Positions 23,328-33,278 of a DNA stretch of 64,000 nucleotides are shown here, piece after piece (positions within the stretch are counted from its first letter, which is position 1; every line of letters starts with the position of its first letter). Source of the DNA: an uncultured Sphingomonadaceae bacterium (GTDB lineage Bacteria; Pseudomonadota; Alphaproteobacteria; Sphingomonadales; Sphingomonadaceae). A model generated the notes under the pieces. The model saw only the letters and a list, made by a program, of their open reading frames with translations. It was not told where the DNA came from and did not search any database. Made by a program: the position numbers and the translations under genes. The DNA lies in the NCBI GenBank assembly GCA_947501695.1, contig CANMWO010000002.1, forward strand, positions 496,001 to 560,000, in the 5' to 3' direction.

Positions 23328-23932
23328 AATCCAGAAGCCGTTCGCGCCAGTTTTTCGACTTCAGCAAAATCAGTTACGCCCTTTGGCACAACCCAGCTAC
23401 CGCCGACGCAAAGGACCGGTTCAAGGGCGAGCCAGTCGCCAGCCGTCTGCGGACCAATCCCGCCGGTTGGACAGAACAAACAATCTTTGAACGGCGCTGC
23501 GATCGCCTTTAATGCGGCAATCCCGCCAGAGGCCTCGGCCGGGAAAAATTTGAAATGATTGAATCCCATATCCATGCCGCGCATAATATCGCTGGCATTT
23601 GCGATACCGGGGAGCAAAGGAACATCATGTTTAAAAGCGGATTCCACCAGCCTTTCGGTCAGCCCAGGAGACACAATAAACTCGGAACCGGCATCCATTG
23701 CGGATGCCAGATGCGCGTCACTTAAAACCGTCCCAGCACCGACAATCGCACCGTCAACTTTTTTCATTTCCGCAATGGCTTCCAGAGCACAATCGGTTCG
23801 CAAGGTAACTTCTAATATCGATAGCCCGCCAGCGACCAATGCCTGAGCAATCGGTTTGGCACTGGCAATATCATTAATGACCAAAACCGGAATCACCGGA
23901 GCAGTACGCATTAGTTTCTCGATCGGTTTCAA
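23315..23932 (-). CDS. eda: KDPG aldolase (2-dehydro-3-deoxy-phosphogluconate aldolase)
   Basis: A 205-residue class I aldolase that splits KDPG into pyruvate and glyceraldehyde-3-phosphate, the last step of the Entner-Doudoroff pathway. It has the Schiff-base Lys in FNHFKFFPAEASGG, the Glu region in LEVTLRTDCALEA, and the phosphate-binding FCPTGGIGPQT. The start is a TTG at 23932 overlapping the glucokinase stop as TTGA; an ATG at 23911 is the alternative, but the TTG gives the normal family length. It is the last gene of the zwf-pgl-edd-glk-eda operon. Confidence 0.95.
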   Translation of the reverse strand: MKPIEKLMRTAPVIPVLVINDIASAKPIAQALVAGGLSILEVTLRTDCALEAIAEMKKVDGAIVGAGTVLSDAHLASAMDAGSEFIVSPGLTERLVESAFKHDVPLLPGIANASDIMRGMDMGFNHFKFFPAEASGGIAALKAIAAPFKDCLFCPTGGIGPQTAGDWLALEPVLCVGGSWVVPKGVTDFAEVEKLARTASGFQAG

Positions 23933-24903
23933 AGGTCGTGCTCCTTCAAAAAGGCCGATGCTGCCCCGAATAGACCTGGTTGTGGATGGCTCAACAGCTT
24001 GACCGGAATATTTTGCATAACATTCTCAAAACGTCCCTTGGCAACGAAGCGCTCACAAAACCCTGATTGCGGCAGGATATCGGCGATACGCGCACCCAGT
24101 CCGCCCCCGATCACCACTGCTTTTGCGCCCTGTGCCAATGCCAAGTCGCCGGCCACTGAACCAAGGCTGAGGCAAAAGCGATCTAGTGCGGCGGCAGCCA
24201 GACTATCATTACCTTCCAGCGCCAACGCCCACAGGTCACGATCACTTATAGGTGCCGCTGATCGCCCTTCAATTTTGCTTAGAACCTCATATATCGCAAC
24301 CAGCCCCGGACCCGATACAATCCGCTCTACAGAAACTCGCCGGTGACGTTTTCGCAACATCTGCAAAATCTGATCTTCGATGCTATCGCGCGGTGCAAAG
24401 TCAATATGGCCGCCTTCGGCTTCAATGACATGATAGCTATCTTTAGTGCGCAGCAATTGAACCGTTCCCAGCCCCGTACCGGGACCAAAAATCGAAATTG
24501 GGCCGACCATGGGTAGAGATTCATCTGGGCCGCAACAATGCAAGAGATTGTCACCGTTGAGATGCGCCACAGCATGTGCGACGGCCCCGAAATCATTGAC
24601 CAGAGTATAGCGGTCGAGACCCAATTTGGCTGGAATGGCTTCGGGCCGGACAATCCATGGATTGTTGGGCAAGCGCAGCAACGAACCACCTACGGGACCA
24701 GCAACGGCAATAGCTCCATCCTTCGGCAATGAACGACCAATCTGCTCCGCGTAAAATTCCCAGGCGGTTTGCAGGCTGGCATGATCGGCGCTATTCATCA
24801 CCACCTGATCGGTCAATTGCTCGACATGATGACCGTCCACTTGGGCTATGGCAAAGCGGGCATGGGTGCCGCCGATATCGGCTGTCACAATTTCCTGGTT
24901 CAA
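23929..24903 (-). CDS. glk: Glucokinase (Glk family)
   Basis: A 324-residue ROK-unrelated bacterial glucokinase that phosphorylates glucose to glucose-6-phosphate. The ATP-binding phosphate-1 motif ADIGGTHARFA is at residues 8-18. LVNDFGAVAH carries the catalytic Asp, FGPGTGLG is the adenosine/phosphate-2 region, and EGGHIDFAPR is the glucose-binding Glu-His segment. The start is probably the TTG at 24903, two bases after the edd stop; a GTG at 24888 with AGGAA upstream is possible. It supplies the ED pathway directly with intracellular glucose released by the GH3 and GH5 enzymes. Confidence 0.93.
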   Translation of the reverse strand: MNQEIVTADIGGTHARFAIAQVDGHHVEQLTDQVVMNSADHASLQTAWEFYAEQIGRSLPKDGAIAVAGPVGGSLLRLPNNPWIVRPEAIPAKLGLDRYTLVNDFGAVAHAVAHLNGDNLLHCCGPDESLPMVGPISIFGPGTGLGTVQLLRTKDSYHVIEAEGGHIDFAPRDSIEDQILQMLRKRHRRVSVERIVSGPGLVAIYEVLSKIEGRSAAPISDRDLWALALEGNDSLAAAALDRFCLSLGSVAGDLALAQGAKAVVIGGGLGARIADILPQSGFCERFVAKGRFENVMQNIPVKLLSHPQPGLFGAASAFLKEHDL

Positions 24904-24905
24904 AC

Positions 24906-26699
24906 TTATAATCCCGCCTGGTTGAGCATGGCGGAGGCGCCAGCTTCTGCATTATCAGATAAGTTACGCATAAGCGCGAAAAGCTCGCGACCTGTACCGG
25001 CATTTCCAACTGGTGTTTTGGCCAATGGCCGCGCCTTCCATTCAAGCTCATCAACCAGTGCAGTCAATTCACCGGTCTTGGCACAGATGCGAACGAGATC
25101 CCCATCCTGTAATTTTGCCAGCGGCCCGCCATCTTTCGCTTCCGGCCAACAATGGATAGCGGCGGGCACTTTGCCGCTCGCCCCTGACATGCGTCCATCG
25201 GTGAGCAAAGCCACTTTGTGACCCCGATCTTGTAACACGCCCATGGGTGGGGTCAGCTTATGCAATTCCGGCATTCCATTAGCGCGCGGTCCCTGAAAAC
25301 GGACAACGATAATCACGTCACGATCCAGTTCGCCGGCATCAAAAGCGGTTTTAATATCATTCTGATCGGCAAAGACGCGCACCGGCGCTTCAATGGTCAA
25401 TCGACTAGGATCGACCGCGCTGGTTTTGATCGCCGCACGACCGAGATTGCCAGTCAGCAATCGCATCCCGCCATCTGGAGAAAACGGATCAGTTACCGGA
25501 CGGAGTATCTCGTCATTGCGGCTTTCGGATGGGGCTGCACTCCAGCCTAGCTTTTCACCGTCCAACACTGCCTCTTTCGCGTAATCCTTCATGCCGTCCC
25601 CCGCGACAGTCATGATGTCGCCATGCAAAAGACCTGCATCAAGAAGTTCGCGGATGACGAACGCCATGCCACCGGCCGCATGGAAATGATTCACATCGGC
25701 AGAGCCATTAGGATAGATGCGAGTGACGAGCGGGACCACTGCTGACAGCGCATCGAAATCTTCCCAATCAATAATGATCCCCGCCGCTCGCGCAATGGCC
25801 GGCAGATGGATCAGATGGTTAGTTGATCCACCTGTAGCCAAAAGCCCGACAGCGGCATTCACTATTGCCCTTTCATCAATACAGCGGCCCAGCGGACGAT
25901 AATCCTCACTCGTTTTGCCAATGGCCGACAGTTGATGGACAGCGGCGCGGGTAAGCTCCTGACGCAGCTTGGTACCTGGATTGACAAAAGCTGCTCCGGG
26001 AACATGCAGACCCATCATTTCCATCATCATCTGATTGGAATTGGCTGTGCCATAAAATGTACATGTGCCAGCGCCGTGATAGCTTGCCGCTTCCGCTTCG
26101 AGAAGCTCATCCTTGGTCGCCTTGCCCTCTGCATAAAGCTGGCGCACGCGCTGTTTTTCCTTGTTCGCAAGACCCGATGGCATCGGACCGGCAGGAACCA
26201 AAATGGTCGGCAAATGACCGAAACGAAGCGCGCCAATAAGTAGACCGGGTACAATTTTGTCGCAAATGCCTAGCAACAAAGTGCCCTCAAACATCCCGTG
26301 ACTAAGCCCGATTGTCGTACCCATCGCGATATTGTCGCGGCTGAATAGGCTGAGTTCCATGCCCAATTGCCCCTGGGTCACGCCATCACACATGGCCGGA
26401 ACACCGCCCGCAACCTGAGCCGTGGCCCCCGCTTCGCGCGCGAAAATCTTGATCTGGTCGGGATAGCGGCCATAGGGCTGATGCGCCGACAGCATGTCAT
26501 TATAGGCAGTGACTATGCCAATATTCATCGCCGAACCGGAACGGATCGCTGGTTTGTCATCACCGCTAGCGGCAAAGCCATGAGCGAGATTACCGCAGGA
26601 AAGGTTGGGACGGTGGACGCCCTTGTCGCCCTCGCGGTCAATAAGATCGAGATAGGCTGCGCGCGCAGCTTTGCTGCGCTCGATGATGCGGCTGGTCAC
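24906..26699 (-). CDS. edd: Phosphogluconate dehydratase
   Basis: A 597-residue IlvD/Edd family iron-sulfur dehydratase converting 6-phosphogluconate to KDPG. Family signatures are visible: [35 protein letters not shown] and [18 protein letters not shown], then the C-terminal [18 protein letters not shown]. Conserved Cys residues in the CDG, CDK and [10 protein letters not shown] ([13 protein letters not shown]) segments fit a [4Fe-4S] cluster. Length is normal for Edd. It lies between pgl (24 bases apart) and glk in the ED operon. Confidence 0.95.
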   Translation of the reverse strand: MTSRIIERSKAARAAYLDLIDREGDKGVHRPNLSCGNLAHGFAASGDDKPAIRSGSAMNIGIVTAYNDMLSAHQPYGRYPDQIKIFAREAGATAQVAGGVPAMCDGVTQGQLGMELSLFSRDNIAMGTTIGLSHGMFEGTLLLGICDKIVPGLLIGALRFGHLPTILVPAGPMPSGLANKEKQRVRQLYAEGKATKDELLEAEAASYHGAGTCTFYGTANSNQMMMEMMGLHVPGAAFVNPGTKLRQELTRAAVHQLSAIGKTSEDYRPLGRCIDERAIVNAAVGLLATGGSTNHLIHLPAIARAAGIIIDWEDFDALSAVVPLVTRIYPNGSADVNHFHAAGGMAFVIRELLDAGLLHGDIMTVAGDGMKDYAKEAVLDGEKLGWSAAPSESRNDEILRPVTDPFSPDGGMRLLTGNLGRAAIKTSAVDPSRLTIEAPVRVFADQNDIKTAFDAGELDRDVIIVVRFQGPRANGMPELHKLTPPMGVLQDRGHKVALLTDGRMSGASGKVPAAIHCWPEAKDGGPLAKLQDGDLVRICAKTGELTALVDELEWKARPLAKTPVGNAGTGRELFALMRNLSDNAEAGASAMLNQAGL

Positions 26700-26722
26700 C
26701 GCGTCCAGGGTGGGGTGCAGGC

Positions 26723-27364
26723 TTATGTCTCGCTCCAGAAAATTGTTATCGGGCAGGAAGCGGCTTTGATCAGCTGGGCAATCGGCAAATCATGCTCTCC
26801 CTTGATCGCCTGTTCCAATATAGTTTTCTTATCGGCTCCGCGCACGACAATAATCAATTCATTCGTGTCAATAAGCGCTGCCTTGTTGAGGCTGAGTCTT
26901 TCAAAAGGTGCTTCCGGCGGCAAAGGGTCCGGCACAGTGCGCACAACCAACGGGCTATTTTTATCACTCTGCGCTGATGCTTTCATGTTTGGAAAAAGCG
27001 AAGCAATATGCCCATCTGCACCCATGCCCAGCCAGACAATGTCAGCCCGCGGTGGCACGGTGTCTTCTGCCAGTTCGATCAGCTTTGCCTTGGTACTTGA
27101 AAAGGCGTTGGTCAGCTTGCCAAAGTTGCTGGCCTCATGGTCTTGAGCGACGATCCTGTCGTCGGTCAGCATCAGGTACAGCTCTTTCCAAGGCAGGTCC
27201 ATGGTTGACAAAATATCAAATATTTCCAGCGGTGTACTGCCGCCCGGAACGGCCAATATCCGGGCGCTTCGTCGCTCAACCGCCGTTGCGATATGCGCAG
27301 CTACGGCTTCAGCATCGGCACGGCTTGCCCAGGTGACGGCTCCGGATTGAGCAACCTCATTCAT
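26723..27364 (-). CDS. pgl: 6-phosphogluconolactonase
   Basis: A 213-residue DevB/Pgl type enzyme hydrolysing 6-phosphoglucono-lactone to 6-phosphogluconate. It has [15 protein letters not shown] near the N-terminus, [17 protein letters not shown] (the conserved D-R-x-V/I-x-x-x-x-x-S-N element) and [15 protein letters not shown] (the GMGxDGHxASLFP motif). The first codons overlap the last of zwf by eight bases (ATGAATGA), so the two are translationally coupled. Confidence 0.94.
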   Translation of the reverse strand: MNEVAQSGAVTWASRADAEAVAAHIATAVERRSARILAVPGGSTPLEIFDILSTMDLPWKELYLMLTDDRIVAQDHEASNFGKLTNAFSSTKAKLIELAEDTVPPRADIVWLGMGADGHIASLFPNMKASAQSDKNSPLVVRTVPDPLPPEAPFERLSLNKAALIDTNELIIVVRGADKKTILEQAIKGEHDLPIAQLIKAASCPITIFWSET

Positions 27365-28805
27365 GCCAGCTCACTCCGTCTCGCTCGGTCAGAGCGATGG
27401 CCGAGGATGGACCCCAGCTACCCGCGCCATAGTTTTTTGGCACCATCGCGTGATCGCTCCATATCTGACGGATTGCATCAACCCAGGACCATTGCGCTTC
27501 GACTTCGTCACGGCGCACAAATAATGTTTGATCGCCTTCGATTAGGTCAAGCAGCAATCGTTCATAAGCAATGCGGCGGCGCGCACTGGCAAAGGCCTGA
27601 GTGAGGGACAGGTCAAGTGGCACTTCGCGCAAAACGATCCCGTCGCGGTCCAGACCTGGTTCCTTCGCCATAACCTGCAGGCGGACATATTCCTCTGGCT
27701 GGAGCCGAATTACCAGGCGGTTGGCTATCGGCTTTCCGGAGCGCTCCCCAAAAATGCTGTGCGGTACATCCTTAAACTGGATCACAACCTCGCTACGGCG
27801 CTCGGCCAGGCGCTTACCGGTGCGTAGGTAAAAAGGAACGCCCTGCCAGCGCCAGTTATCGACATGAGCTTTTAACGCTACAAAAGTCTCGGTCTTCGAT
27901 TGGCCACCAAAATCGCTCTCGTAGCCGGAAACTGCCGTGCCATTGACCGCTCCGGCATCATATTGACCTGTCACCACTTCTGAAGGATCAAGCTTACGAA
28001 GCGACCGCAGCACTTTCACTTTCTCATCGCGAATGGCGGTCGCATCATAATTGGCAGGCGGTTCCATCGCGGTAATCGCCAAAAGCTGCAAAATGTGGTT
28101 CTGCACCATATCTCGCAAAGCGCCGGTATCATTGTAAAAACCATGTCGTCCTTCGAGACCGACTACTTCCGACACAGTGATCTGAACATGATCAATTCCG
28201 CCCGCATTCCACAGCGGCTCGAACATCATATTGGCAAAGCGCAGCGCCAATATATTCTGCACCGTTTCCTTGCCGAGATAATGGTCGATCCGGAAAATCC
28301 TGTCTTCGGGAAAGGCTGCAGCCACGGCATCGTTAATTTCAGTCGAGGAACCAAAATCATTGCCCAGCGGTTTTTCAAGACCAATACGCACATTGTCGCC
28401 AGCCAGTCCTGCGGATTGCAGGCCCTTGATGGTGGGTTCGAATAAAAATGGCGCGGTCGACAGGAAAATCGACATGCCGGACGAAATATCACCAAGCTTT
28501 GCCGCAAGATCAGCAAAGCCCTCTGTCTTGGAAGCATCTAGCGGTTGATAGAAAAGTCGTTCCAGAAACTGCTCAATGGCAGTTGCATCCTTGCGTTCTT
28601 CAGGCAGAAACTCATTTAACGCATCGCCAATCATCTGCCGATATTCGGCATCATCAAGGCCGCTACGCGCCGTTCCGAAAATCCGCAGGTCTTTGGCAAT
28701 CAAGCCGTCGACATGCAATGCGTAGAGCGACGGCAACAGCATACGCCGTGCCAGATCACCGGTTGCTCCAAAAAGAAGCAGTGTGTTGGATGGAAGCGAA
28801 TTCAT
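27357..28805 (-). CDS. zwf: Glucose-6-phosphate 1-dehydrogenase
   Basis: A 482-residue NAD(P)-dependent enzyme oxidising glucose-6-phosphate. The nucleotide motif GATGDLARRMLLPSLY is near the N-terminus, and the active-site signature RIDHYLGKETVQN is at about residue 172. GLEKPLGND is also present. It is the first gene of the zwf-pgl-edd-glk-eda operon. A LacI-type operator (28924-28935) lies about 120 bases upstream and overlaps a TTGACA box followed, 16 bases on, by TAAAAG. The operon therefore seems to be induced together with the polysaccharide genes. Confidence 0.96.
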   Translation of the reverse strand: MNSLPSNTLLLFGATGDLARRMLLPSLYALHVDGLIAKDLRIFGTARSGLDDAEYRQMIGDALNEFLPEERKDATAIEQFLERLFYQPLDASKTEGFADLAAKLGDISSGMSIFLSTAPFLFEPTIKGLQSAGLAGDNVRIGLEKPLGNDFGSSTEINDAVAAAFPEDRIFRIDHYLGKETVQNILALRFANMMFEPLWNAGGIDHVQITVSEVVGLEGRHGFYNDTGALRDMVQNHILQLLAITAMEPPANYDATAIRDEKVKVLRSLRKLDPSEVVTGQYDAGAVNGTAVSGYESDFGGQSKTETFVALKAHVDNWRWQGVPFYLRTGKRLAERRSEVVIQFKDVPHSIFGERSGKPIANRLVIRLQPEEYVRLQVMAKEPGLDRDGIVLREVPLDLSLTQAFASARRRIAYERLLLDLIEGDQTLFVRRDEVEAQWSWVDAIRQIWSDHAMVPKNYGAGSWGPSSAIALTERDGVSWHE

Positions 28806-28923
28806 TAGCGCTCTGTGATCCCCATTGGCAAAATATAGCTCATGATGATGTGATATTCACTCCAAATAAGGGACCTATCAAAGCAGCCCGGGCAACCGTT
28901 CTTTTACTCTCCAGTGGCATGGT

Positions 28924-28935
28924 GTCAACGTTGTC
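28924..28935 (-). promoter_or_regulatory. LacI-type operator and promoter of zwf operon
   Basis: GTCAACGTTGTC on the plus strand (GACAACGTTGAC on the minus strand), a near-perfect palindrome. On the minus strand its right half is part of TTGACA, spaced 16 bases from TAAAAG, so a bound repressor would cover the -35 box of the zwf operon. Confidence 0.75.
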
Positions 28936-28977
28936 TCGCTTACAAAACTGCTGTTTGATGGCTGAATTCGAATGCAG

Positions 28978-29007
28978 GAGCTGCGGCCTCAAAACAGACC
29001 GCAGCTC
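28978..29007 (-). terminator. Hairpin after sugar transporter gene
   Basis: Stem GAGCTGCGG / CCGCAGCTC with a 12-base loop, 18 bases past the transporter stop. There is no clear T run, so it may be a weak terminator or a 3'-end stabilising hairpin. Confidence 0.5.
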
Positions 29008-29024
29008 GCAGATGACAAATTTGA

Positions 29025-30431
29025 CTAGCCTTCCATTTCCTCCAGTTCCTTACCGCGCGTTTCCTTGACCATCTTGTAAACGAAGATGACCGAAATCGCT
29101 GCGCAAATGGCGTAGAAACCATAAGCACCGGCGAGGCCAATACTGACCAGCATGATCGGAAACGCCATGGTGATAGCAAAGTTGGACAGCCATTGCGCCA
29201 GACCGCTGACCGCAAGACCGGATCCGCGAATCTGGTTCGGGAACATTTCACCGAGCATGACCCACATGACCGGGCCCCAGCTAAAGTTGAACAAGGCCGC
29301 ATAGGCATTGGCACTGATCAGCGCGATCGTACCGGCATTGTCAGACAGTACCAATTGGCCATCCACCAGCGATCCGCTGGAAAAAGCGACAGCCATGATA
29401 CCCAGTGTGAGTGCCATCCCGGCCGAACCGATGATCAGCAAAGGTTTGCGACCAATCCGGTCGATCAGCGCAATCGCCGCCAGGCAAGCGACAATGGACA
29501 GCGAACCACTCAGGATGTTGATCAGCAGCGCGTCGTTTTCGCTAAAGCCAACCGCCTGCCACAGCACCGCACCATAATAGAAAACGATGTTGATCCCGAC
29601 GAGTTGCTGGAAGGTCGCAAGTCCGATGCCGACCCACACAATGGTCCTTACTTTTCCGGTAGCCTTGTTCATCAGATCGGAGAATTTCGGCGCATGATCG
29701 TCAGCCAACGAGGCTCTGATTTCCTTCACTTTGGATGCCGCTACATCACTGCCAAACAACCGCGTAAGCACGCCTTCCGCTTGCGCATCACGACCCTTGA
29801 CGACCAGAAAGCGCGGACTTTCCGGAATTGCCAATAGTGCAAGCAGAAAGACTGTTGCCGGAATCATTTCAATCCAGAACATCCAGCGCCAGGCTTCATA
29901 GCCCATCCAGAACGCATTGGTCGACGCACCAGCCGAAGCGGCGAGCAGATAGTTGGAGAGGAAAGCAGCCGTCAGACCGATGATAATCATAATCTGCTGT
30001 ATGCTCGACAACCGTCCGCGCATAGAAGCAGGCGTTACTTCGCTGACATAAGCAGGCGCCGTCACGCTGGCCGCACCAACAGCTAGGCCGCCAAGAATAC
30101 GGTAGAAGACGAACTCGACTGACGATCCGGCAATACCTGATCCGAAAGCGCTGATAAGGAAGAACAAGGCAGCGACGAGTAGCAAGTTCCGGCGTCCGAA
30201 CATGTCGGACAACTTGCCGGCCGCAAATGCACCAGCCGCGCAACCCAGCAGCATAGACGCCACATTGAAACCCGTACCTACGCTGTCAGAATTAAACGCT
30301 GTCTTGAGGCCATCAACGGTGCCATTGATGACCCCGCTATCATAGCCAAATAGAAATCCGCCAATGGTCGCAATCGATACGATCAGCGCGATGAAACCCA
30401 TATTGGTCTGCTCATTCTCATGCGTTTGCAT
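29025..30431 (-). CDS. Sugar porter family MFS transporter (XylE/GLUT type)
   Basis: A 468-residue, 12-helix sugar/proton symporter. It shows the sugar porter signatures GFLFGYDSGVINGT, GKLSDMFGRRNLLL (the D-R/x-G-R-R loop), ESPRFLVVKGR at the end of helix 6, LQQLVGIN-like FQQLVGINIVFYYG in helix 7, IDRIGRKPLL, and a C-terminal ETRGKELEE. It imports a monosaccharide such as glucose or xylose across the inner membrane. The start ATG is preceded by GGGAGGA. An operator lies at 30461-30472, 30 bases upstream. Its neighbours are the ED operon and the LacI regulator. Confidence 0.93.
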   Translation of the reverse strand: MQTHENEQTNMGFIALIVSIATIGGFLFGYDSGVINGTVDGLKTAFNSDSVGTGFNVASMLLGCAAGAFAAGKLSDMFGRRNLLLVAALFFLISAFGSGIAGSSVEFVFYRILGGLAVGAASVTAPAYVSEVTPASMRGRLSSIQQIMIIIGLTAAFLSNYLLAASAGASTNAFWMGYEAWRWMFWIEMIPATVFLLALLAIPESPRFLVVKGRDAQAEGVLTRLFGSDVAASKVKEIRASLADDHAPKFSDLMNKATGKVRTIVWVGIGLATFQQLVGINIVFYYGAVLWQAVGFSENDALLINILSGSLSIVACLAAIALIDRIGRKPLLIIGSAGMALTLGIMAVAFSSGSLVDGQLVLSDNAGTIALISANAYAALFNFSWGPVMWVMLGEMFPNQIRGSGLAVSGLAQWLSNFAITMAFPIMLVSIGLAGAYGFYAICAAISVIFVYKMVKETRGKELEEMEG

Positions 30432-30460
30432 GGTATAATCCTCCCCTTCCCTTTCAAAAA

Positions 30461-30472
30461 GACAACGTTGAC
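30461..30472. promoter_or_regulatory. LacI-type operator upstream of sugar porter
   Basis: GACAACGTTGAC, the same sequence as at 59803-59814 and the reverse complement of that at 28924-28935. It lies in the short leader of the transporter gene, 30 bases before the ATG, where a repressor could block transcription. Confidence 0.75.
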
Positions 30473-30520
30473 TTTTGCCATTAGACGTCGCCGCTATATA
30501 TGTTTGCTACGTTCTAAAAA

Positions 30521-31564
30521 TTAAGCTGAAACTTTCGCGCTCACGGGCCCGGCGGACTCGCGCTTGACCAGATGATGGTCGAGAAATATCGGTTTGGACC
30601 GATCACCCGACTGAAATGTTTGATCCGTCAAAAGGCCAACCGCTTCCGAAACCAGATCCGCTATCGGCTGGTTCACCGTCGTCAATTGCGGACTGATCAC
30701 CGCCGCGACTTGTGTATTATCAAAGCCGACAACCGACAGATCATTGGGCACATGGATATTCCGGCGATAGGCTGCAGCAATTACCGCTGCTGCCATATCA
30801 TCATTGCTTGCAAATACCGCGCTGGGCGGGTTCGGCAGATCCAACAAATTTTCAGCACAGGCCAGACCAGACGCCCAGGAGAATTCGCCCTGCTCGATCA
30901 GCTTGGGGTCGACATCGATACCCGCAGCTTTCATCGCTTTGGAATAGCCATCATAGCGTTTAGCAGAAACACTATGATCAGGATGGCCTTTGATGAAACC
31001 GATCCGTTTGTGGCCGAGCGACAAGAGGTGCTGGGTCATTTCCTCAGCCGCAATTTCATCGTTGATATTGATCGACGCTTGCGTTGCAGCTGGGTTACGC
31101 GGCGCGATAAGGACATAGCGAATATTCTTGGCATCGAGCATTTTTATAAGCTCTGGATCATCGCACAGCGGTGGCGTTACAACCACACCAACCGGTGAAG
31201 TATTGTCGATCATTGCCTCAATCTCGGCCAATCCATCTTCGCATTCTTCCATGATCAGATGCATACCGGTTTTATGGCATCGCTGCAGAGCGCCCAGGTG
31301 AACACTTTCAATGTAGCTGCGGCTGGGATTCTGGACGAGTAGGGCAATAATTTGGGGACCGCCCACGCGCAGACTGCGTGCAGCGACGTTGAGTTGATAA
31401 TTCAAACGTTCCGCAGCGCTCATCACCAATTGGCGGGTTTCCTCGCGAACATTGCTTTCACCATTGAGCACACGCGATACCGTTTTGAATGATACGCCAG
31501 CATCCTTCGCGACATCGATCATGGTCGCACGCTGCGGCGGCCCCTCGCTCGTACTATTCTCCAA
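30521..31564 (-). CDS. LacI-family transcriptional regulator of the sugar locus
   Basis: A 347-residue LacI/GalR repressor. The N-terminal helix-turn-helix and hinge are at about residues 14-65: MIDVAKDAGVSFKTVSRVLN, then AAERLNYQLNVAARSLR with the minor-groove-binding hinge leucine region. The periplasmic-binding-protein-like effector domain runs from about 68 onward (IIALLVQNPSRSYIES; GHKRIGFIKG; VFASNDDMAAA; DLSVVGFDNT). The start appears to be a TTG at 31564; the Met at residue 15 is too far into the domain. An operator at 31641-31652 lies between it and xylB, suggesting autoregulation. It is the best candidate for the protein that binds the GACAASSTTGTC sites throughout 28-60 kb. Confidence 0.9.
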   Translation of the reverse strand: MENSTSEGPPQRATMIDVAKDAGVSFKTVSRVLNGESNVREETRQLVMSAAERLNYQLNVAARSLRVGGPQIIALLVQNPSRSYIESVHLGALQRCHKTGMHLIMEECEDGLAEIEAMIDNTSPVGVVVTPPLCDDPELIKMLDAKNIRYVLIAPRNPAATQASININDEIAAEEMTQHLLSLGHKRIGFIKGHPDHSVSAKRYDGYSKAMKAAGIDVDPKLIEQGEFSWASGLACAENLLDLPNPPSAVFASNDDMAAAVIAAAYRRNIHVPNDLSVVGFDNTQVAAVISPQLTTVNQPIADLVSEAVGLLTDQTFQSGDRSKPIFLDHHLVKRESAGPVSAKVSA

Positions 31565-31640
31565 ACCTCATCCCTTTCGGTGAACGTCGTTCATCCCAAG
31601 TATCTTGCTTAGAATCAAATTGGCACAAGAACAAGGTTTT

Positions 31641-31652
31641 GACAAGGTTGTC
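31641..31652. promoter_or_regulatory. LacI-type operator/promoter between lacI-like gene and xylB
   Basis: GACAAGGTTGTC. On the plus strand TTGTCA overlaps its right half and is followed 17 bases later by TAAAAG, a good sigma-70-like promoter for xylBA. The site is placed to repress both divergent units. Confidence 0.78.
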
Positions 31653-31811
31653 ATTCGTCAATTTCATACTTAAAAGGGTGGTTGATTCCAAAACATACGA
31701 ATGCACGAGTCTGAAGATGGAGAGAGACGAGAAGATGACGGACCAGAGCCGGCCGATAATTGGTCGGAAAATCACAGTAGATAGATGCGGCGTTAGGTCT
31801 CCGGCAACCGC

Positions 31812-33266
31812 ATGACTAACCCTCTATATCTTGGCATTGATCTCGGCACTTCTGGTGTCAAAGCGGTTTTGGTTGACGACAGAGATGTGGTCGTTGCGGA
31901 TGTAAACACGCATCTTGACGTCCAGCGCCCACAGTCTCTTTACAGCGAGCAAGACCCCGATGAATGGTTGAAAGCCGTCGATACAGCGATACGCCAATTG
32001 CCTGAGAACCTCAGAAGAAAAGTCACTGCAATAAGTCTTGCCGGACAAATGCATGGCGCTGTCCTGCTTGGCCAGGATAACAATATCTTGCGGCCTGCCA
32101 TTTTGTGGAATGACGGACGCAGCTTTGGTCAGTGCGATACACTGGAAAGCGCCGTGCCGACACTGGCGCGCATTACCGGAAACAAGGCCATGCCCGGCTT
32201 TACCGCGCCCAAACTGCTTTGGGTGCGCGAAAACGAACCGGAGATTTTTTCAAAAATAGCGAAGGTGTTGTTGCCCAAGGACTGGCTGCGTTACAAACTC
32301 TCCGGCGCAATGGTATCCGATATGTCCGATGCTGCCGGCACTTTGTGGCTCGATACCGGCAAGCGGATATGGTCCGAGGAGGTGCTGCAAGCAACCGGTC
32401 TTGATTTGTCGTATATGCCCTCGCTGGCCGAAGGACCGGATCAAAGCGGAACTTTGTCCGCCAACTTCGCTTCACAATGGGGGATGGCGCAGGTTCCGAT
32501 CGCCGCAGGCGGTGGTGACAATGCCGCCGGAGCCATAGGCTCTGGGGTCGCCCAACCCGGCGAGACCATGCTATCCATCGGCACATCGGGTGTGATTTTT
32601 CATGTGGATGATCAATATCGCCCCAATCCCTCTAGCGGCATCCACACATTTTGCCATGCCCTACCCGGTCTGTGGCATCAGATGTCTGTGATGCTCAGCG
32701 CAGCCAGCGCCGTCGATTGGGTCGCCAAAATGACTGGCTTTCAAGATACTCCCGCGCTTTTTTCCGCAGCAGAAACGCGCGGTCGATTGACAGACAATGA
32801 AATTTTTCTGCCCTATCTGTCTGGCGAACGCACGCCGCATAACGACCCGCATGCAACCGGTGCTTTCTATGGGTTGACACATGAGAGCGATCCGACAACG
32901 CTAGGACAGGCAGCGCTTGAAGGCGTTGCCTTTGCCTATGCAGACGGAGCAGATGCAATTGCTGCATGTGGCAACGAGATCAAGCAGCTTAACGTAATCG
33001 GCGGTGGTTCTCGCTCGCTTTATTGGGGCCGGATATTGGCTTCAGCCATTGGCAAGCCACTGGTCTATCGCGAAGGCGCCGACCGTGGTGCAGCCTTTGG
33101 CGCGGCGCGGCTCGCTCGTATCATGATCGAAGGGTTAGACGCCTCCGGCGTTCTTGCGGCTCCAGAAATAATCGAGACCATTGAGCCTGATCCTCAGCTC
33201 ACCGAACTGCTTTCAGAAAAGCGTCAAATTTTCAAAGATTTATACAGGAATACCCGTCAGGGATAA
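31812..33266 (+). CDS. xylB: Xylulokinase
   Basis: A 484-residue FGGY-family kinase that phosphorylates D-xylulose to xylulose-5-phosphate. The N-terminal phosphate motif GIDLGTSGVKAVLVDD starts at residue 8 and AGQMHGAVLL is the substrate-binding Met-His element. PAILWNDGRS, AAGGGDNAAGAIGSG and the C-terminal VIGGGSRSLYWGRILA complete the family pattern. It is followed 12 bases later by xylA, so the two form an operon for xylose catabolism. The leader from the operator promoter at 31641 has no strong ribosome binding site. Confidence 0.95.
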   Translation: MTNPLYLGIDLGTSGVKAVLVDDRDVVVADVNTHLDVQRPQSLYSEQDPDEWLKAVDTAIRQLPENLRRKVTAISLAGQMHGAVLLGQDNNILRPAILWNDGRSFGQCDTLESAVPTLARITGNKAMPGFTAPKLLWVRENEPEIFSKIAKVLLPKDWLRYKLSGAMVSDMSDAAGTLWLDTGKRIWSEEVLQATGLDLSYMPSLAEGPDQSGTLSANFASQWGMAQVPIAAGGGDNAAGAIGSGVAQPGETMLSIGTSGVIFHVDDQYRPNPSSGIHTFCHALPGLWHQMSVMLSAASAVDWVAKMTGFQDTPALFSAAETRGRLTDNEIFLPYLSGERTPHNDPHATGAFYGLTHESDPTTLGQAALEGVAFAYADGADAIAACGNEIKQLNVIGGGSRSLYWGRILASAIGKPLVYREGADRGAAFGAARLARIMIEGLDASGVLAAPEIIETIEPDPQLTELLSEKRQIFKDLYRNTRQG

Positions 33267-33278
33267 GGAGTATCTTCA